Positions 1 through 11,600 of a DNA stretch of 64,000 nucleotides are shown here, one piece after another. Within the stretch, counting starts at the first letter, position 1. Each line of letters starts with the position of its first letter. A program made the translations under genes and the position numbers. The notes under the pieces were generated by a model. The model was not told where the DNA came from. It saw nothing but the letters and a program-made list of their open reading frames with translations, and did not search any database. The stretch lies in NCBI GenBank assembly GCA_019055375.1, contig JAHQIW010000155.1, positions 310,001 through 374,000 of the forward strand. The letters run 5' to 3'. The stretch comes from Parelaphostrongylus tenuis (Eukaryota; Nematoda; Chromadorea; Rhabditida; Metastrongylidae).

Positions 1-39
1 TCTTCCTCATTCTTCCCCTTCTCCTTCTCTCATTCTCCG

Positions 40-135
40 AAAGGATGGAAACGCGGGTTCGACTCCCAGCTGAGGCTTGGAGCTTTGCATATCACTCAGC
101 GTCTTTGAAATAACTTTAGGGATACATTTTGTTAC
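40..135 (+). repeat. SINE family A fragment (tRNA-derived), 5' truncated
   Basis: It contains a B-box-like GGTTCGACTCCC followed by the family A tail GCTTTGCATATCACTCAGCG, which is shared with copies near 4.5, 10.1, 10.5, 17.4 and 45.8 kb. Confidence 0.6.
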
Positions 136-424
136 GAAGCGATTCTGGATAGACAGTGTCACTCTTTTATCTTCATGTCTTCTTGGCCCTCACCGAAGCA
201 CTTTTGAACACTCACTAGGGTCATCAGCAGTGTTTATGTTAACTTTCTTCAGGGTGTATAGGTGAGTCGAGCTTTAAGGATCATCACCACACTTCTAGAT
301 CTGTTGTGTCTTTTATCGTAGGGCTTCGATCGCCTTTTTCCTGAGGTAGATTTAGATGGTCCAGGTATCGAAGCGGCTTTTTGGGTGGGACATCTGTTTT
401 GCTTTTTTTATTCTCTGCATGCAT

Positions 425-640
425 TGGCTCATTAAACCATCCATCTCTATGAAATGGTACCATTGGTCTCAGACTTGTCTGCGAGGATAAGCATCACTGA
501 CTGGATACAGCGGGAGGCCACTGCGAGTCATTGTGATGGCCAGGTATTTATTCTATCACCTCAAAGGATGTCAGAAATTGAAGACGAATGAACGGCACAT
601 CTTTCAGCGACTGATCAACACTGTGTCATTTATCCTTCCA
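425..640 (+). repeat. SINE family B fragment, 5' truncated
   Basis: Body and tail match other family B copies: TCTCAGACTTGTCTGCGAGG, GGGAGGCCACTGCGAGTCAT and a tail ending near GACTGATCAACAC. The tRNA-like head is missing. Confidence 0.6.
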
Positions 641-1049
641 TGTGTCCACCTATACAAAAGGATGGTGTGGGTGACAAGTATGGCGAACGGACTGTAGTTA
701 TACACCCCCTTCATTGGCGAGCGAACAAGAGATTTTTATGGTTTGTATCATTATCATTAAGTTTCGACAGTTTTGCCTCCATCAAAGCTACGATAATTCG
801 AGTCGAGTGTCCACAGCAGATGTTGTCCGGTGTTGGTCCTCGTAGCCGTCGGGACCACGCGAACTGAGTGGAGTGGATGGGACTACCGCGCAAATGTTAT
901 AGCGTCTTCAGTGTTTTCCTTTTATAAAGGCCTCCGGCCATCATGAAGCGACCTTGCAATATTTGATAGTCTTGCGGAATACACGACTGTCCTGGGGCCT
1001 ACAGATATATACTATTTAGTTTCACAACTACCTACTTTAGGAAGTACGA

Positions 1050-1760
1050 TGTCAAGTGATCCCCTGCCCAAACACTCTTGCAGTCAGTCAACGAATACCT
1101 TCGGGACGCCTTAGCTCGCCTATCTTCACGATTGTGAGGATGATCGTCTCGACCAGCATTCTATGATATTCATAAAGAAGACACTTCTCAAGCAACAGTC
1201 CAAGCAACACTCGAAATCACACTTTTCGTTTCGAGTGTAATCTCAAGATTGCACTCAAATTTCAATATGCCTGACATTAATTATCTGAGCCATCATGTGG
1301 TCTATTGTAGGGCAAGTTACACGCAAACCCGACACAAGTGTTTCGGCCTTGACAGCATCGTTAGTCGAGCAGTACCATTCTCCTTTGGCCAAACCTTTCG
1401 AGGAACCAAACTCCTATAGAGAGCCCTATGAAGCCACATGCATGACTCAGAAAGTGATTATCAGGCATAATGAAAGTTGAGCGTGGTCTTAAGAAAACAC
1501 TCGAAAGGAAAGGTATGATACATTTAACGATGCGACTGTGAAACACTACCATTTAGGCATATTTTCACTTAATGGCACGTGGAAAATGTTCGTCGTCGCC
1601 TACTCTTGATATGGGTTGGATTTCCCGGAGAGGACTGGTTGAAGGCGAAGGGTACTGCCCGACTGACGAGACTGTCAGGACCGGAACACGTGTGCATCGG
1701 GCTCTATAAATTGCCCTGTAAAAGACCACATGCATGGCTCAGAAAATCTTACCAAGCACT
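1050..1760 (+). repeat. Dispersed DNA-element family D, two adjacent pieces
   Basis: CGCCTTAGCTCGCCT and CAGCATTCTATGAT (1100-1180), and the ACTCAAATTTCAATATG end near 1260, recur at 7.97-8.43 kb (reverse), 21.2-21.4 kb and 32.9-33.4 kb. An inverted terminal motif (CGTGGTCTTAAGAAAACACTCG) occurs at 1480-1500. A second piece (1579-1750) resembles 33.19-33.34 kb, including CCGACTGACGAGACTGTCAG. Degenerate coding remnants suggest an old DNA transposon of unknown class. Confidence 0.45.
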
Positions 1761-2489
1761 TTAAATGTTCGCAGAGTTCTGTGGAGGCTGTTTGGGAGGT
1801 AACGAATCGAATTAAATGGTAGATCCGATTTGGAGCTGGAATCCACACAGTAGATGTGATGACGGGTTGCGCTAATGTGGTTAATGAATTAAATAACCTC
1901 TCTTATTCACTTTGACAGCGTTCTAACAGACGAAAATGGTGTGTTTCTGGTAATCCGCGACTTGCGCAGAGATGAAAAATGAAAAATCTATCATTCAACT
2001 GTATAACTTTCAGATTTTTTTTTTCTTTAATAAGGCCATCTGATCGCTGATTCATTCTTCGCCTTTTAATACGCAATAGTTCACTTAAGTGCTGCCAGGA
2101 GGCAACTTTTCGGAATTCACAATCATTTCCAAGGTTAGAATAACAGATAACGGTTAAAAATGACTGAGAAAAGGGGCAGAGCGAGAACCTCGATAGCGCA
2201 GTACGACCGTGACTCTCCTTGGTAAGGATAGTCGTGGTTTGAGCTAACTGAGCGTAATAAATCAAGTTCTAAGTTTTACCCGTAGCTCACTATTCTTGTG
2301 CGTATATCACATCATATCCTACCGTTGAGAAATAGATTAGGTAGTAAATGAAGTATTCGAAAGTTATCCAGTTTAGGTTTTATGTTAGCGATTTCCGTGG
2401 TCTCGTACGTTTTAATGTCATCTATCGCCTTTAAATATGAAGAGAAAAATTGACCAAATTGATATTATGGATCAATTTAGAGAAGAAGA
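1761..2489. other. Intergenic, upstream of TXNL1; nothing recognised
   Basis: AT-rich sequence that should include the TXNL1 promoter. No repeat family or conserved motif was recognised. Confidence 0.4.
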
Positions 2490-5361
2490 ATGCCGGTAAG
2501 GGTATGTCAGGATGATACGGAGTTCCAGGCCGCCTTAGCTGAAGCCGGTGCCAAACCTGTTGTTGTCGATTTTTATGCCGAATGGTTCGTATTTGAGGGA
2601 GCGAGCCTAAAGCTCTCGGATTCTTTGATCGGTTTCATATCCTTCATGTCTTTACAGGTGTGGACCATGTAAGATCGTGGCTCCGGTATTTGAGGATCTG
2701 TCCAATAAATACTTAACCATGGCATTTATTAAGGTCGACGTTGACAAATGTGAAGGTACATCTTGATGTTCCATAGATGGTACTTCCATCAATTTTGCAA
2801 CATCAGGCCTTTTTTGATACGGTCCTTCGCAGTTTATTTTTCAGCCCTTTGGGAGCAAGGCTTTTTCCACTTTTTGCGGATGTTGAGTCGCTTTTGGATA
2901 GCTCAAATTTCAGCTTTCTTTTCCTCACTTTTAGGACGATTTCAATACTTTACTTGGTTTCTGATAATGTGATATTGCGCATCGAGTGTGGAACTCAGTC
3001 TCATTCTCGCTGTTACAGTGGAGTAAGAAAAATTTTCCAGAAACTAAGCGGAGTATCAAAATCGCCGAGATTTAAGCTAATGAATTACTGCTAAAATACT
3101 GGAAAATAGAGGAGAAGGTCATGTCCTTAATAGGGTTGAAAAACGGATGGATAGAAGTATTGTACCCTGTTTTCTTTAGAAAGTGCAGCGTCAAGTGGTG
3201 TATCCGCGATGCCCACTTTTATGATATTCATAAACGGGTGAGCTTGTTTTTTAAAATCATAATTTTTCTAAAACGACCCTTTGAGGACGATAGATGATTC
3301 CTGGGGTGAAGTAGTGCTTACCTTTTCATTACCACTATAGATTCGGGAACAAAGGGTATTTTGGGTGCTTGTTCATATAAGGCGACAAATGAAAACTGAT
3401 CTCAGTCGCTTTTGCAGGATTTTTCAATAGGAGCGTTAGCGATCTTTGTAAGCTTAGAGTTCTGAATAGGGCCCCTCGTGGCCGATTTTCGAGAAGGCCT
3501 TTTTCTGACGTTGTTATAGAAGGAAACTCCTTGCGTTCTCGACGCGTATATTTCTCGCCGGACAGTGCTTTTTCTTTGGACTATTAGTAATCATTCGACA
3601 GCGTAATCGTTTTTGATTCTACCGCTGTGCCTATATCCTGAAAGGACCGTTTCTCTGCAATGCAGCAGGTAAAATAAGTTGAATCTGCATGTGCGACCAA
3701 GTTGTGTTCGACCAATTCATGTGCCGCTGACGCGATGTCTAGGATCGCTCGATCATCGCCTCAGCGCATGTGGTCGCCTCAATGAACAAGTACCCTGTTT
3801 TGTTCACGACGGCCAAATTATATCTAACTACAAAGACTGACTATCATAGTTGTCCTCTTGTTCATTATAAAGTGTTCATTTTAATTTCTTATAGTGAAAT
3901 TTAGAGAAAAAGTGGACTCATTTCGTGGTGCAAATCCCAGTGCTTTGGAGTCTTTGATCCAAAAATGGGCTGGAGTGCAATCGACAGATGTTCCTGGTCA
4001 GTCGGATATCACCAGTCTGATCGACAAGAAACAGATGGAATGTCTCAATGGAGATGATACTACACCATTAGTAGGATTTCTCGAAGGTTAGTGATTGAAT
4101 ACGTAAAGGTGAGTGATTGCTAAAATGAACAATGATGAGAATTCAGGTGAAAATGTGCTTCGATCTGACTGTGACGAGCAGCTGATCATATCTCTTCCAT
4201 TTATCCAACCTGTTAAAGTACATTCTATCATGTTAAAGGTAGCCAGCCTTTTTATTCATCTCTTATATTCGCTTTTGCTCTTATTTTTCCATCATTACTA
4301 TGACTACTTGGCTAAGGGAGTTGATGGCAAGACACCGAAGTCGGTACGAATCTTTTCAAATCTTCCCAAAACATTGGATTTCGATGGAGCGAGTTCATTA
4401 GAGGCTTTGCAAGTACTGGAATTCACTGAGAAAGCTCAGACAGGTGAGCTTCTACCATTGTTCTTTGGTTGAATTTTCTTCAAACTTCAGTAGGGCAGTG
4501 ATTAACACGCGCTCTCGGAAAGGGTGAAATGAGAGTTCGATTTCCCCCTGTGGCTAAAAGCTTTGCATATCACTCAGCGTTGTCGGTTAAATCTGATCTA
4601 TATGCGAAAGTTTTAGAACCCGAGGTTCAACAGCTGAAGTACGTCAAGTTCCAGAACGTCAATAACATTCAGCTTTTCATCGAAAATAACCACGGTGGTG
4701 GTGATGTTCGTAACTTTACTCATACACAGTGTTGATTTGATTGCTTTCGTTGAATTCGCCAGTTCAGGTCACCGAGATCGAAAAATTGAAAATATTCGGC
4801 ACCCCTTTGAGCGGAATGAACATGAACGAATTTAGGCGGGTAAGCAGTCAATTTTTCTCCAGAACATCATTTATCTTCTAATAAGTGCTGTTTATTTTGA
4901 AAATAAGCGTTTGCTATGCTTATTTCACATGAAATGCTCCACTCTTCAGAAGTAGGAGGAGAGAAAAATCGTTCAGTGTAGATTAACCCTATCGCGATCG
5001 CTGACCCACGGCCTCCGCATTTTTGACTGACGAGTCTGAACGGTCTGCTCCATCTCCTTTGCACCTCTAACTCAGCGTGCTGCGTCTATCAATGGCATAA
5101 CGTGGATAGAGATGTAAAGGAGGTGGAGCAGACCGTCCAAAGTTGCCAGCCAGTGATGCACAGAGGCCGATGGTCCACGGTACGAAAAGGGTAAAGAGGC
5201 CTATAAAATCGTATGAAGATATGAGAATTTCTTACCTTACATCAATTTTCGTAGAATTTGCGTCCATCCAGCAGCAAGTTTTCGTATCGTCTAAATATGA
5301 AGTGATTTTTAATTCGGACAACTTACAGGTGGCCGGCAAAAAGGGAGAAGTGGGTCACTGA
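2490..5361 (+). CDS. txl-1: Thioredoxin-like protein 1 (TXNL1 type; thioredoxin + PITH domain), 9 exons
   Basis: Exons: 2490-2584, 2658-2755, 3180-3237, 3905-4086, 4147-4238, 4317-4443, 4617-4705, 4768-4839, 5329-5361. All phases join and give 281 aa plus stop; human TXNL1 is 289 aa. The N-terminal thioredoxin fold has the redox motif W-CGPC at residues 32-36, split by intron 1, and the cis-proline motif SAMPTF near residue 75. The rest is a PITH domain, with DCDEQLIISLPFIQPVK, VRIFSNLPKTLDF, YVKFQNVN and a terminal VAGKKGEVGH. Known for the family: a cytosolic oxidoreductase bound to the 26S proteasome. The intron 3 acceptor was set at AAATTTAG because the closer ATAG gives a stop. The ATG sits 13 bases after an AG that could accept a spliced leader. 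COG1 follows 317 bp downstream on the same strand. The symbol is by homology to C. elegans. Confidence 0.95.
4488..4600 (+). repeat. SINE family A copy in TXNL1 intron 6
   Basis: tRNA-like head (CAGTGATTAACACGCGCTC, then GAGTTCGATTTCCCCC) followed by the family tail GCTTTGCATATCACTCAGCG. It ends just before the exon 7 acceptor at 4616. Confidence 0.6.
5041..5135. repeat. Short hairpin (inverted repeat) in last TXNL1 intron
   Basis: Arms at about 5041-5068 and 5108-5135 are near-perfect reverse complements of about 28 nt. The left arm begins CGGTCTGCTCC and the right arm ends GGAGCAGACCG. A loop of about 39 nt separates them. It lies wholly inside the intron 4840-5328. It is most likely a small MITE-like insertion; a structured RNA is possible but nothing else supports it. 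Confidence 0.6.
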
Positions 5362-5508
5362 GGTTATAAACCACGCTGTCTTTGTCTTTTTCGTATTGCA
5401 TATGAGTTTTATACGTATTGATTTGGTGGCGTTTGAAGGAATTCCTTGCCTGTGTTGTCATGACGAGTTTTATTTTGATACACATTTTTTTGTCGTTATT
5501 GTTGGGAG

Positions 5509-5514
5509 AATAAA
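5509..5514 (+). promoter_or_regulatory. Poly(A) signal AATAAA after TXNL1
   Basis: A canonical AATAAA lies about 150 bases after the TXNL1 stop and 165 bases before the COG1 ATG. The spacing fits 3' end formation of an upstream gene followed closely by trans-splicing of a downstream gene, as in nematode operons. Confidence 0.5.
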
Positions 5515-5678
5515 TGTTGATTTCATAGCGTCTCTGTCTAAAAGAATTGTTGCAGAACATTAGGTATTGTCAGTTTCCTTTCAGACTTCCTTCATAGATT
5601 AAGTCATGTGCTTTTCATTTAGTCTTTCTTGGCATTTCGGGTTGCAAAAGTGATACTCGAAGAAAAGACGGAGAGAAA

Positions 5679-8600
5679 ATGGATGTTGAGCGATTGATGA
5701 GGGACCTCAAGGTCGATCAACTGCAGGAGATTCAACGAAATTTACAGTTAGTTAAGCCATAGATCGTCTCTAGCGTTGGATTATTTGAAGCTCCCTGGTT
5801 TCCTTTTCTCCCTTGTCTTCTCTATTTCAAGTTGAGGAGTACGTATTGATCGAATTTCTTACAATTAAACTTCTCTCTGAGATCTATAACTTCGCTTTCT
5901 TTGTTTTGAAGGACTGAGGTAGAAGGAAAGAAGGAAGAACTTCGTGAAATGGTCGGGCGGCGATACCGCGATGTTCTTGAGGCTTCCAGCGAAGTGTGTA
6001 TTTGGTTTTATCGATATTATTTGATTTTTGAAGGAGAAGAGTTTCAGGTGAGACATGTGAGAAAACTGGCCGATGATCTTGCTGAAGCAGTCGCTTGTGC
6101 AAGAACAACTCAATGTGCTACTGAACCAAGGTACATTAGTACTGGATTGTTAATCTTGCCGCGATTTTCCCAACACGGAAAAATTTGTAAAGGCCATTGT
6201 CGAGGGAGCAGCAAGCTTCGATACAACGTTTCATCGCACTGCATAGACTTTTGGCTGTAATTGGTGGACCAGACGGAGATGCACTTAGCGATGCGTTCGC
6301 CTTCACCTTAGCCGAACTGCTCCACAAACAACTTACTACGGAACCACTTCCACCGTCGGTACGTTTTATGTTGCGTCTGTGTAAATGCGAGAGTTTATAA
6401 GGTTGAAAAAAATAAAGTTCGCGGCGTTGATCGATTCCTGATGAATGCGCCATGCGTTCCACTTTATCGAACATTGCCTGAGGTTACTGGATGCATATCT
6501 GGCCTTTACGATGACTCGTGATGGCCCGCGGATGTATCAAGTCAGTACCGTTACTTCCCAGACAAGTTTGGTACCGATTCGCCGTTCCCGGAGGGATGGA
6601 AGGCTTGGTGAGCCCTGCAGGCGCAGTCGAACCATCGACAACATGTATATCGCAAAGCACCTTGAATCACTACGTCAGGCGCGATCCTAAAATAGCTTAT
6701 GTGTAAATCTAATTGCTTTTTTTGTAAGATAGGACGTTTAGCGTGCATTTTATAATCTTTAGGTGAAGTAATTCACGTCACTTCGCAAGATCGACAATCA
6801 TTGAAGTCGACGTTGTTTGATAATTCACAGCTTTTCTTTGATAAACCAAGCACGAGGTTTTTATAATACAATTTGTTTGCAGAGTTGGTATTTTGGCGGT
6901 TTCTCCTTCTTCAAAGTGTAGAAAGATCTGATTATCTATAACCCAGCCAGCCGAAGATCTCCTTACCTTAGCAGGAAATCATTTTCATGTTTGGCTTAAC
7001 GAAATTTTGGGCGGTGCCCTAAAGTACTCTCACATATGCACACATATTCTGTGTTTGTAGAAGAATCTATTTTTACTTTCCATGTAAATATTTTCTGAAC
7101 AGTAGCTGTAAACGTTGCCTATTTTTACCATGTTTAAGATTCACTCTGTTGTCTCTGGTCTCACTGGACGAGTGATCAGGACGCGTCGAAAACTCCTCGA
7201 GGATCTGGAAGAGGAAATCGGACAATTATCAGAACCGAACTGGGTGGCGAATCAACTGACAGCGTTGGCTCTGCTTCAAGGTGCTGATTATGAGAAGCTA
7301 CTGGACACTTATCTGAAGAGCAGAGAAGTATGATTTTATTCTTACTACATCGCTTCAAACCGGTAATGACGGCAACTGATCGCTCGTGCAACGCGATGCT
7401 CAAGTGGCGCGCAATTTTTGTTACTTAGCTGGAGTTCTCTTTTCCGTTTTGGAAAGCTTCTAGGTTTTTTGTGTTACTCTGATACTCCATGATTTTCTCT
7501 ACACACGCTCATATTTTTTGGTCCATAGATAACTCTTACGTGCGAACCTAACTTTTAGCATTGGACGTGGTGTTTTTTCGCTTCTACGGCGCCATATGGA
7601 GGCCTTTTTGAAAATTAAATTCAGTGTCAGAATTACCAAGATTTGTGCTATTAAATAGTTGCTATTTTTGATGAGAGCTATCCATAAACCTTTGCTGAGC
7701 AATTTTTTGCACCAGAGTGTGAAACGTAATGTTATTTTCGCTGCTACAGCGCACAGGTATTCCCAGAAATGAGGCACAGCCTGGAAATCATAGGGTTTTA
7801 CGCTTTCAAATAGTTGCTAAAAGTCTAGGGGATTAATTCTGTCTAGCGAGAAAGGCCTTTGAATATTGGTGTATCTGGAGGGTTACTCACCGTCCCGAAT
7901 GGGTGGTTAACTTTTTCTAAATGACCCACCATTAAAATTCATCCTGCGTTTCCCAGCACTTTTTTCATTTGATTCATCCCCTCGCATTCATCCTCCACGA
8001 TAGGCGACCGAACACTATACAGATTGTTTCAGATGTTTTCTTAAGACCACACTCAAATTTTAATATATCTCATAATTATTATTTGAACCAACATGTCATC
8101 TGGTCTGTTATGGGCTCTTGTACAGCCGGATACATGTGTTCCGGCCTTGACAGCCTCGTCAGTAGTCTGTTGATCTCCGAACATCCTATGTGTAGCATAT
8201 CCTTCTGCTTCAGGAATCGTCTTCTCCATAAATGTCATATAAAACTGAGCGAGACAATCTTCCTTGCAATCTCAGAGGTAACCGAGCTAAGGCTTCCTCT
8301 AAGGTTATCGTTGATTGATAGTAGAAGAGCGTTAGGAGAGCGCATCGAGCCAGTGTCTTCCTTATCACCTTGCTTCCTGGTACATCAATTCAATAGCCAT
8401 TGCGCTACCTCGCTCTTTGATTAGTGCCTTCATTTTAGCACTGACTTTCATTCATTTATATCCAGCCATTTCCTGCTATTTTCCAGAGAATTTAATTGTT
8501 GATTGTGTTTAGAAGTATATCGTTAACCTCACGAATGAGTCTAGTTCCCTCCTGAATGTCGTCACTGAACTGAAGATGACTCTTGCAATTGTCGAACAAC

Positions 8601-11600
8601 TATTTGCTCAAGGAGAGCTCGTACGAATAATTCACGCGGCTGCCAATTCAACATATCGTCCTGGTAAGATAACATCTTCCCAAGCGACATTGCCAGTGAT
8701 TTTATTCAATAATGTTGAGTGATATGCAAAAATTTGAAGCTCAGGCGGGGCTTAACCCACGTTTAACACTTTCCGGGAGCACATGCTAACTCACTGAACT
8801 TGTCAGAAGTACTGTATTGCTATCCTTCTTAGTGATTTTATTGTTTAGAATTGATTGATTTGCTCATTGCTGACGAACCATTTACATTTGGTCGTGTGTT
8901 GATCAATGAAGCTGAAAAGGTCACCAGACAACTCAGAGAATCGAAGGCAAGCCCACTTCTTTTACAGAAAATCAATTCGAAATGTATGGACTGGACGAAC
9001 AGGTCAGAGTTTTCTTTAGTTTTTCTTCTCAGCAGTACTCGTTTAAGTTTTGTACTTGTGTTTTCTGAACTTGTAGTTAAAAACCTTTTTTGTAAAGATC
9101 GAAATTGAGGGTATGTGATGTTGTTCGAGAGCTAATGGTGTCGATTTGTGAGTTCTATACGAAGGCAAGCGATATGATTGAGTTTATTAATGCACTGAGT
9201 GAAGTCCTTTCCAAGGTTAGGGAAACATTTTTACATCTTTATTGGAGACTTTTTGTGCAAATCATTTTGCTGTTATGGGCAACGTGCCCCCTTACTTTAT
9301 CTTCTAGGATTGCCCTCGAATCAGTTGCTTTTCCACGGTCTATAAAAATTTATACGGCGATGTACTGTTCAAGAAATTCATGGTATGTTGATGTTAATTT
9401 TCTGCAGATATTGGTGTTATCATGCAGCCTAATCCTCCACATTTGTATCTCCATGAAGCCTTCCGTTCAGTAGTCGTACATCTTAGATTACGAAGTTCCA
9501 ATCAACGAAAAGCGTTGAGTAGTTTCCAGTTCTATTTCTTGATCTGATATGAGGAATGCAGGGTCGTTGATTCGATGATGGACTCCTAACAGATGAAGAT
9601 CTTCGTCCCGCAAGGGCCGACGATTGTGAAGTCAGGTTTAGGAAAATGAAACCTCTATTTAGTGCATTGAAAAGCCTCCACAAACCTGGGTTTAGACTGA
9701 AATTGGTTTCAAACCTAATAAGATCTTGCTTTTCTGTGGTCTCCCTTGTGGATTTAGAGGAATTGAGCCTTTCAACATGGTATTCATAAGGAAACGTATA
9801 ATTGTGTGGAAAGAGCAAGTACTTTTAGGATGTACCTAATAATGTAGAGCGATTTGCAAAACTTTCATCGGCGGGATTCGAACCCACATTTCACCCTGTC
9901 CGGGGGTGCGTGCTCTAGCTCGTTGCATTACTAACGCGCATTTTGCCACCACTCTTTCAATACTAAAACGCATCTATCTAGGCCAAACCGTCGAGGGCTG
10001 GTCGCTGACAGATAGATGCGTTGTAACGCAGAAAGAGTGGTTGCAAAACGGGCGTTAATAGTGCAACGGGTTGGAGCACACTCCTCCGCATAGGGTGAAA
10101 TGCGAGTTCGAGTCTCGCCTGACGCTCACTTTTGCACATCGCTCGACATTATTGGGTTTATTTCTAAGATCATACCACAGCTAGAAGCGGTCAAATGAAA
10201 AGAATTCTACTTTAAGGGTAGCAGAACTTTGTGTTTATTGTTGTTTTTTTTCAAAATTCATTCTAGAGCATAATCTCGTCTGATCTTCGTGAACTTGAAA
10301 ATCGACTTACCTCGCAGTTGAAATCGGTTAACACCGCACCGCCTCCTTTGTTCGAGAAAAGCTCAAATAAATTTCATCCCCTTACTGGATCCGGAATTTC
10401 ATCAGCACTTGAAGAGTATGTTTCTTATTTTATAACATCTCTGAATTCAGTAATGCAAAAAGAGTGTCAGCAGAACAGAAGCCTCAGTGGTACGGTGGTT
10501 AGTACGCGCCTCTGGAAAGGGTAAAAGCTAATTTAACCGTCGCTCGAGCTTCAGAGTTTTGCCATACCACTAAGCATTGTCGGATATATAGTTGTAATAT
10601 CATACCGCACCCTAGAAAAGCAGTTAAATAAGGATATCATAACGATTTTGGATTCCCGAATGCTCTTCTTTTTCGATGCATTTCCGCGTTCTACGTCGGA
10701 GTGCAGAACGCACGCGAATGTTGTGCACGATATGAGCAAGTTGAGATGGATCTTCAACCTGGTCGTGTCAAGGAATCGTTTGCGGCCGAGTTGTTTGAAG
10801 TGATTGAAAGGTATGCAGTAGATTTTGGAACTGTTCATTTTATTATTATGGAATTTCGGAAGCGACTAATTATTTCTATTGTACTAGGCTGTCAAACTTG
10901 CGACTTTCTGATGAAGATGGAAAATCTGGAAGCGAATTATCCAGAGCTCGTCTCTGTCTTGCTCTTCTCCAATGCAATTCGATATCGTTCTGTCAAGCGA
11001 TGAATAAGGATGGCAAACGAATTGCCAGCGCTAGTCGTCTGCTCAATGCAGCCGCTGAAGAGTCTTTAACGTGCGTTTTGATTTATTTCTTGGTACATTT
11101 GTATTGGAGTTAAAAGTGCATCGCACTTAGTATTCATAGAAATTTTCTGATTCAAATTAAATAGAGAAATGTCAAACTTGAGAGCGCTTGTGGCGCAGTG
11201 GTGAAAGGTGCTCTGCGACACGCATGTGGTCAATCAGTCAATGGCTCAATCTGGTGCTCAAGGCTCACCAAACCTTGTGTCCCTCTGGGGTCGGCGAATC
11301 GGTACCAGACTTGTCTGCGAGGATAGCAGCACTGACTCATTACATTCGTAAGCCACGGCAAGTCATTGTAAAGGTCAAATAAGCACCCAGTCACCTTAAA
11401 GGATGCTATGTGAAGACGAAGTCATGGTACATCCCTCAGAGATTGATCATCGCCGAGAGCTTTACCTTTATCTTCCAGGTGAAATTTTTGAATTTTTATA
11501 CGTTCGACTTCGAGAAGTAACAGTTTTACGGTGTCGTTTCTATTTGATCTAAAGCTTAGAATCAAAATTACCGAGTTCATAACCCTTTGATCGTCGTAAA

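Noticed and set aside
1903..2265. 120-codon ORF on the minus strand
   Set aside because: No motif, no splice sites, intron-like composition, and it lies just upstream of TXNL1 where a promoter is expected.
7969..8424. 151-codon ORF on the + strand
   Set aside because: It is the antisense of the family D element, so the repeat explains the open frame.
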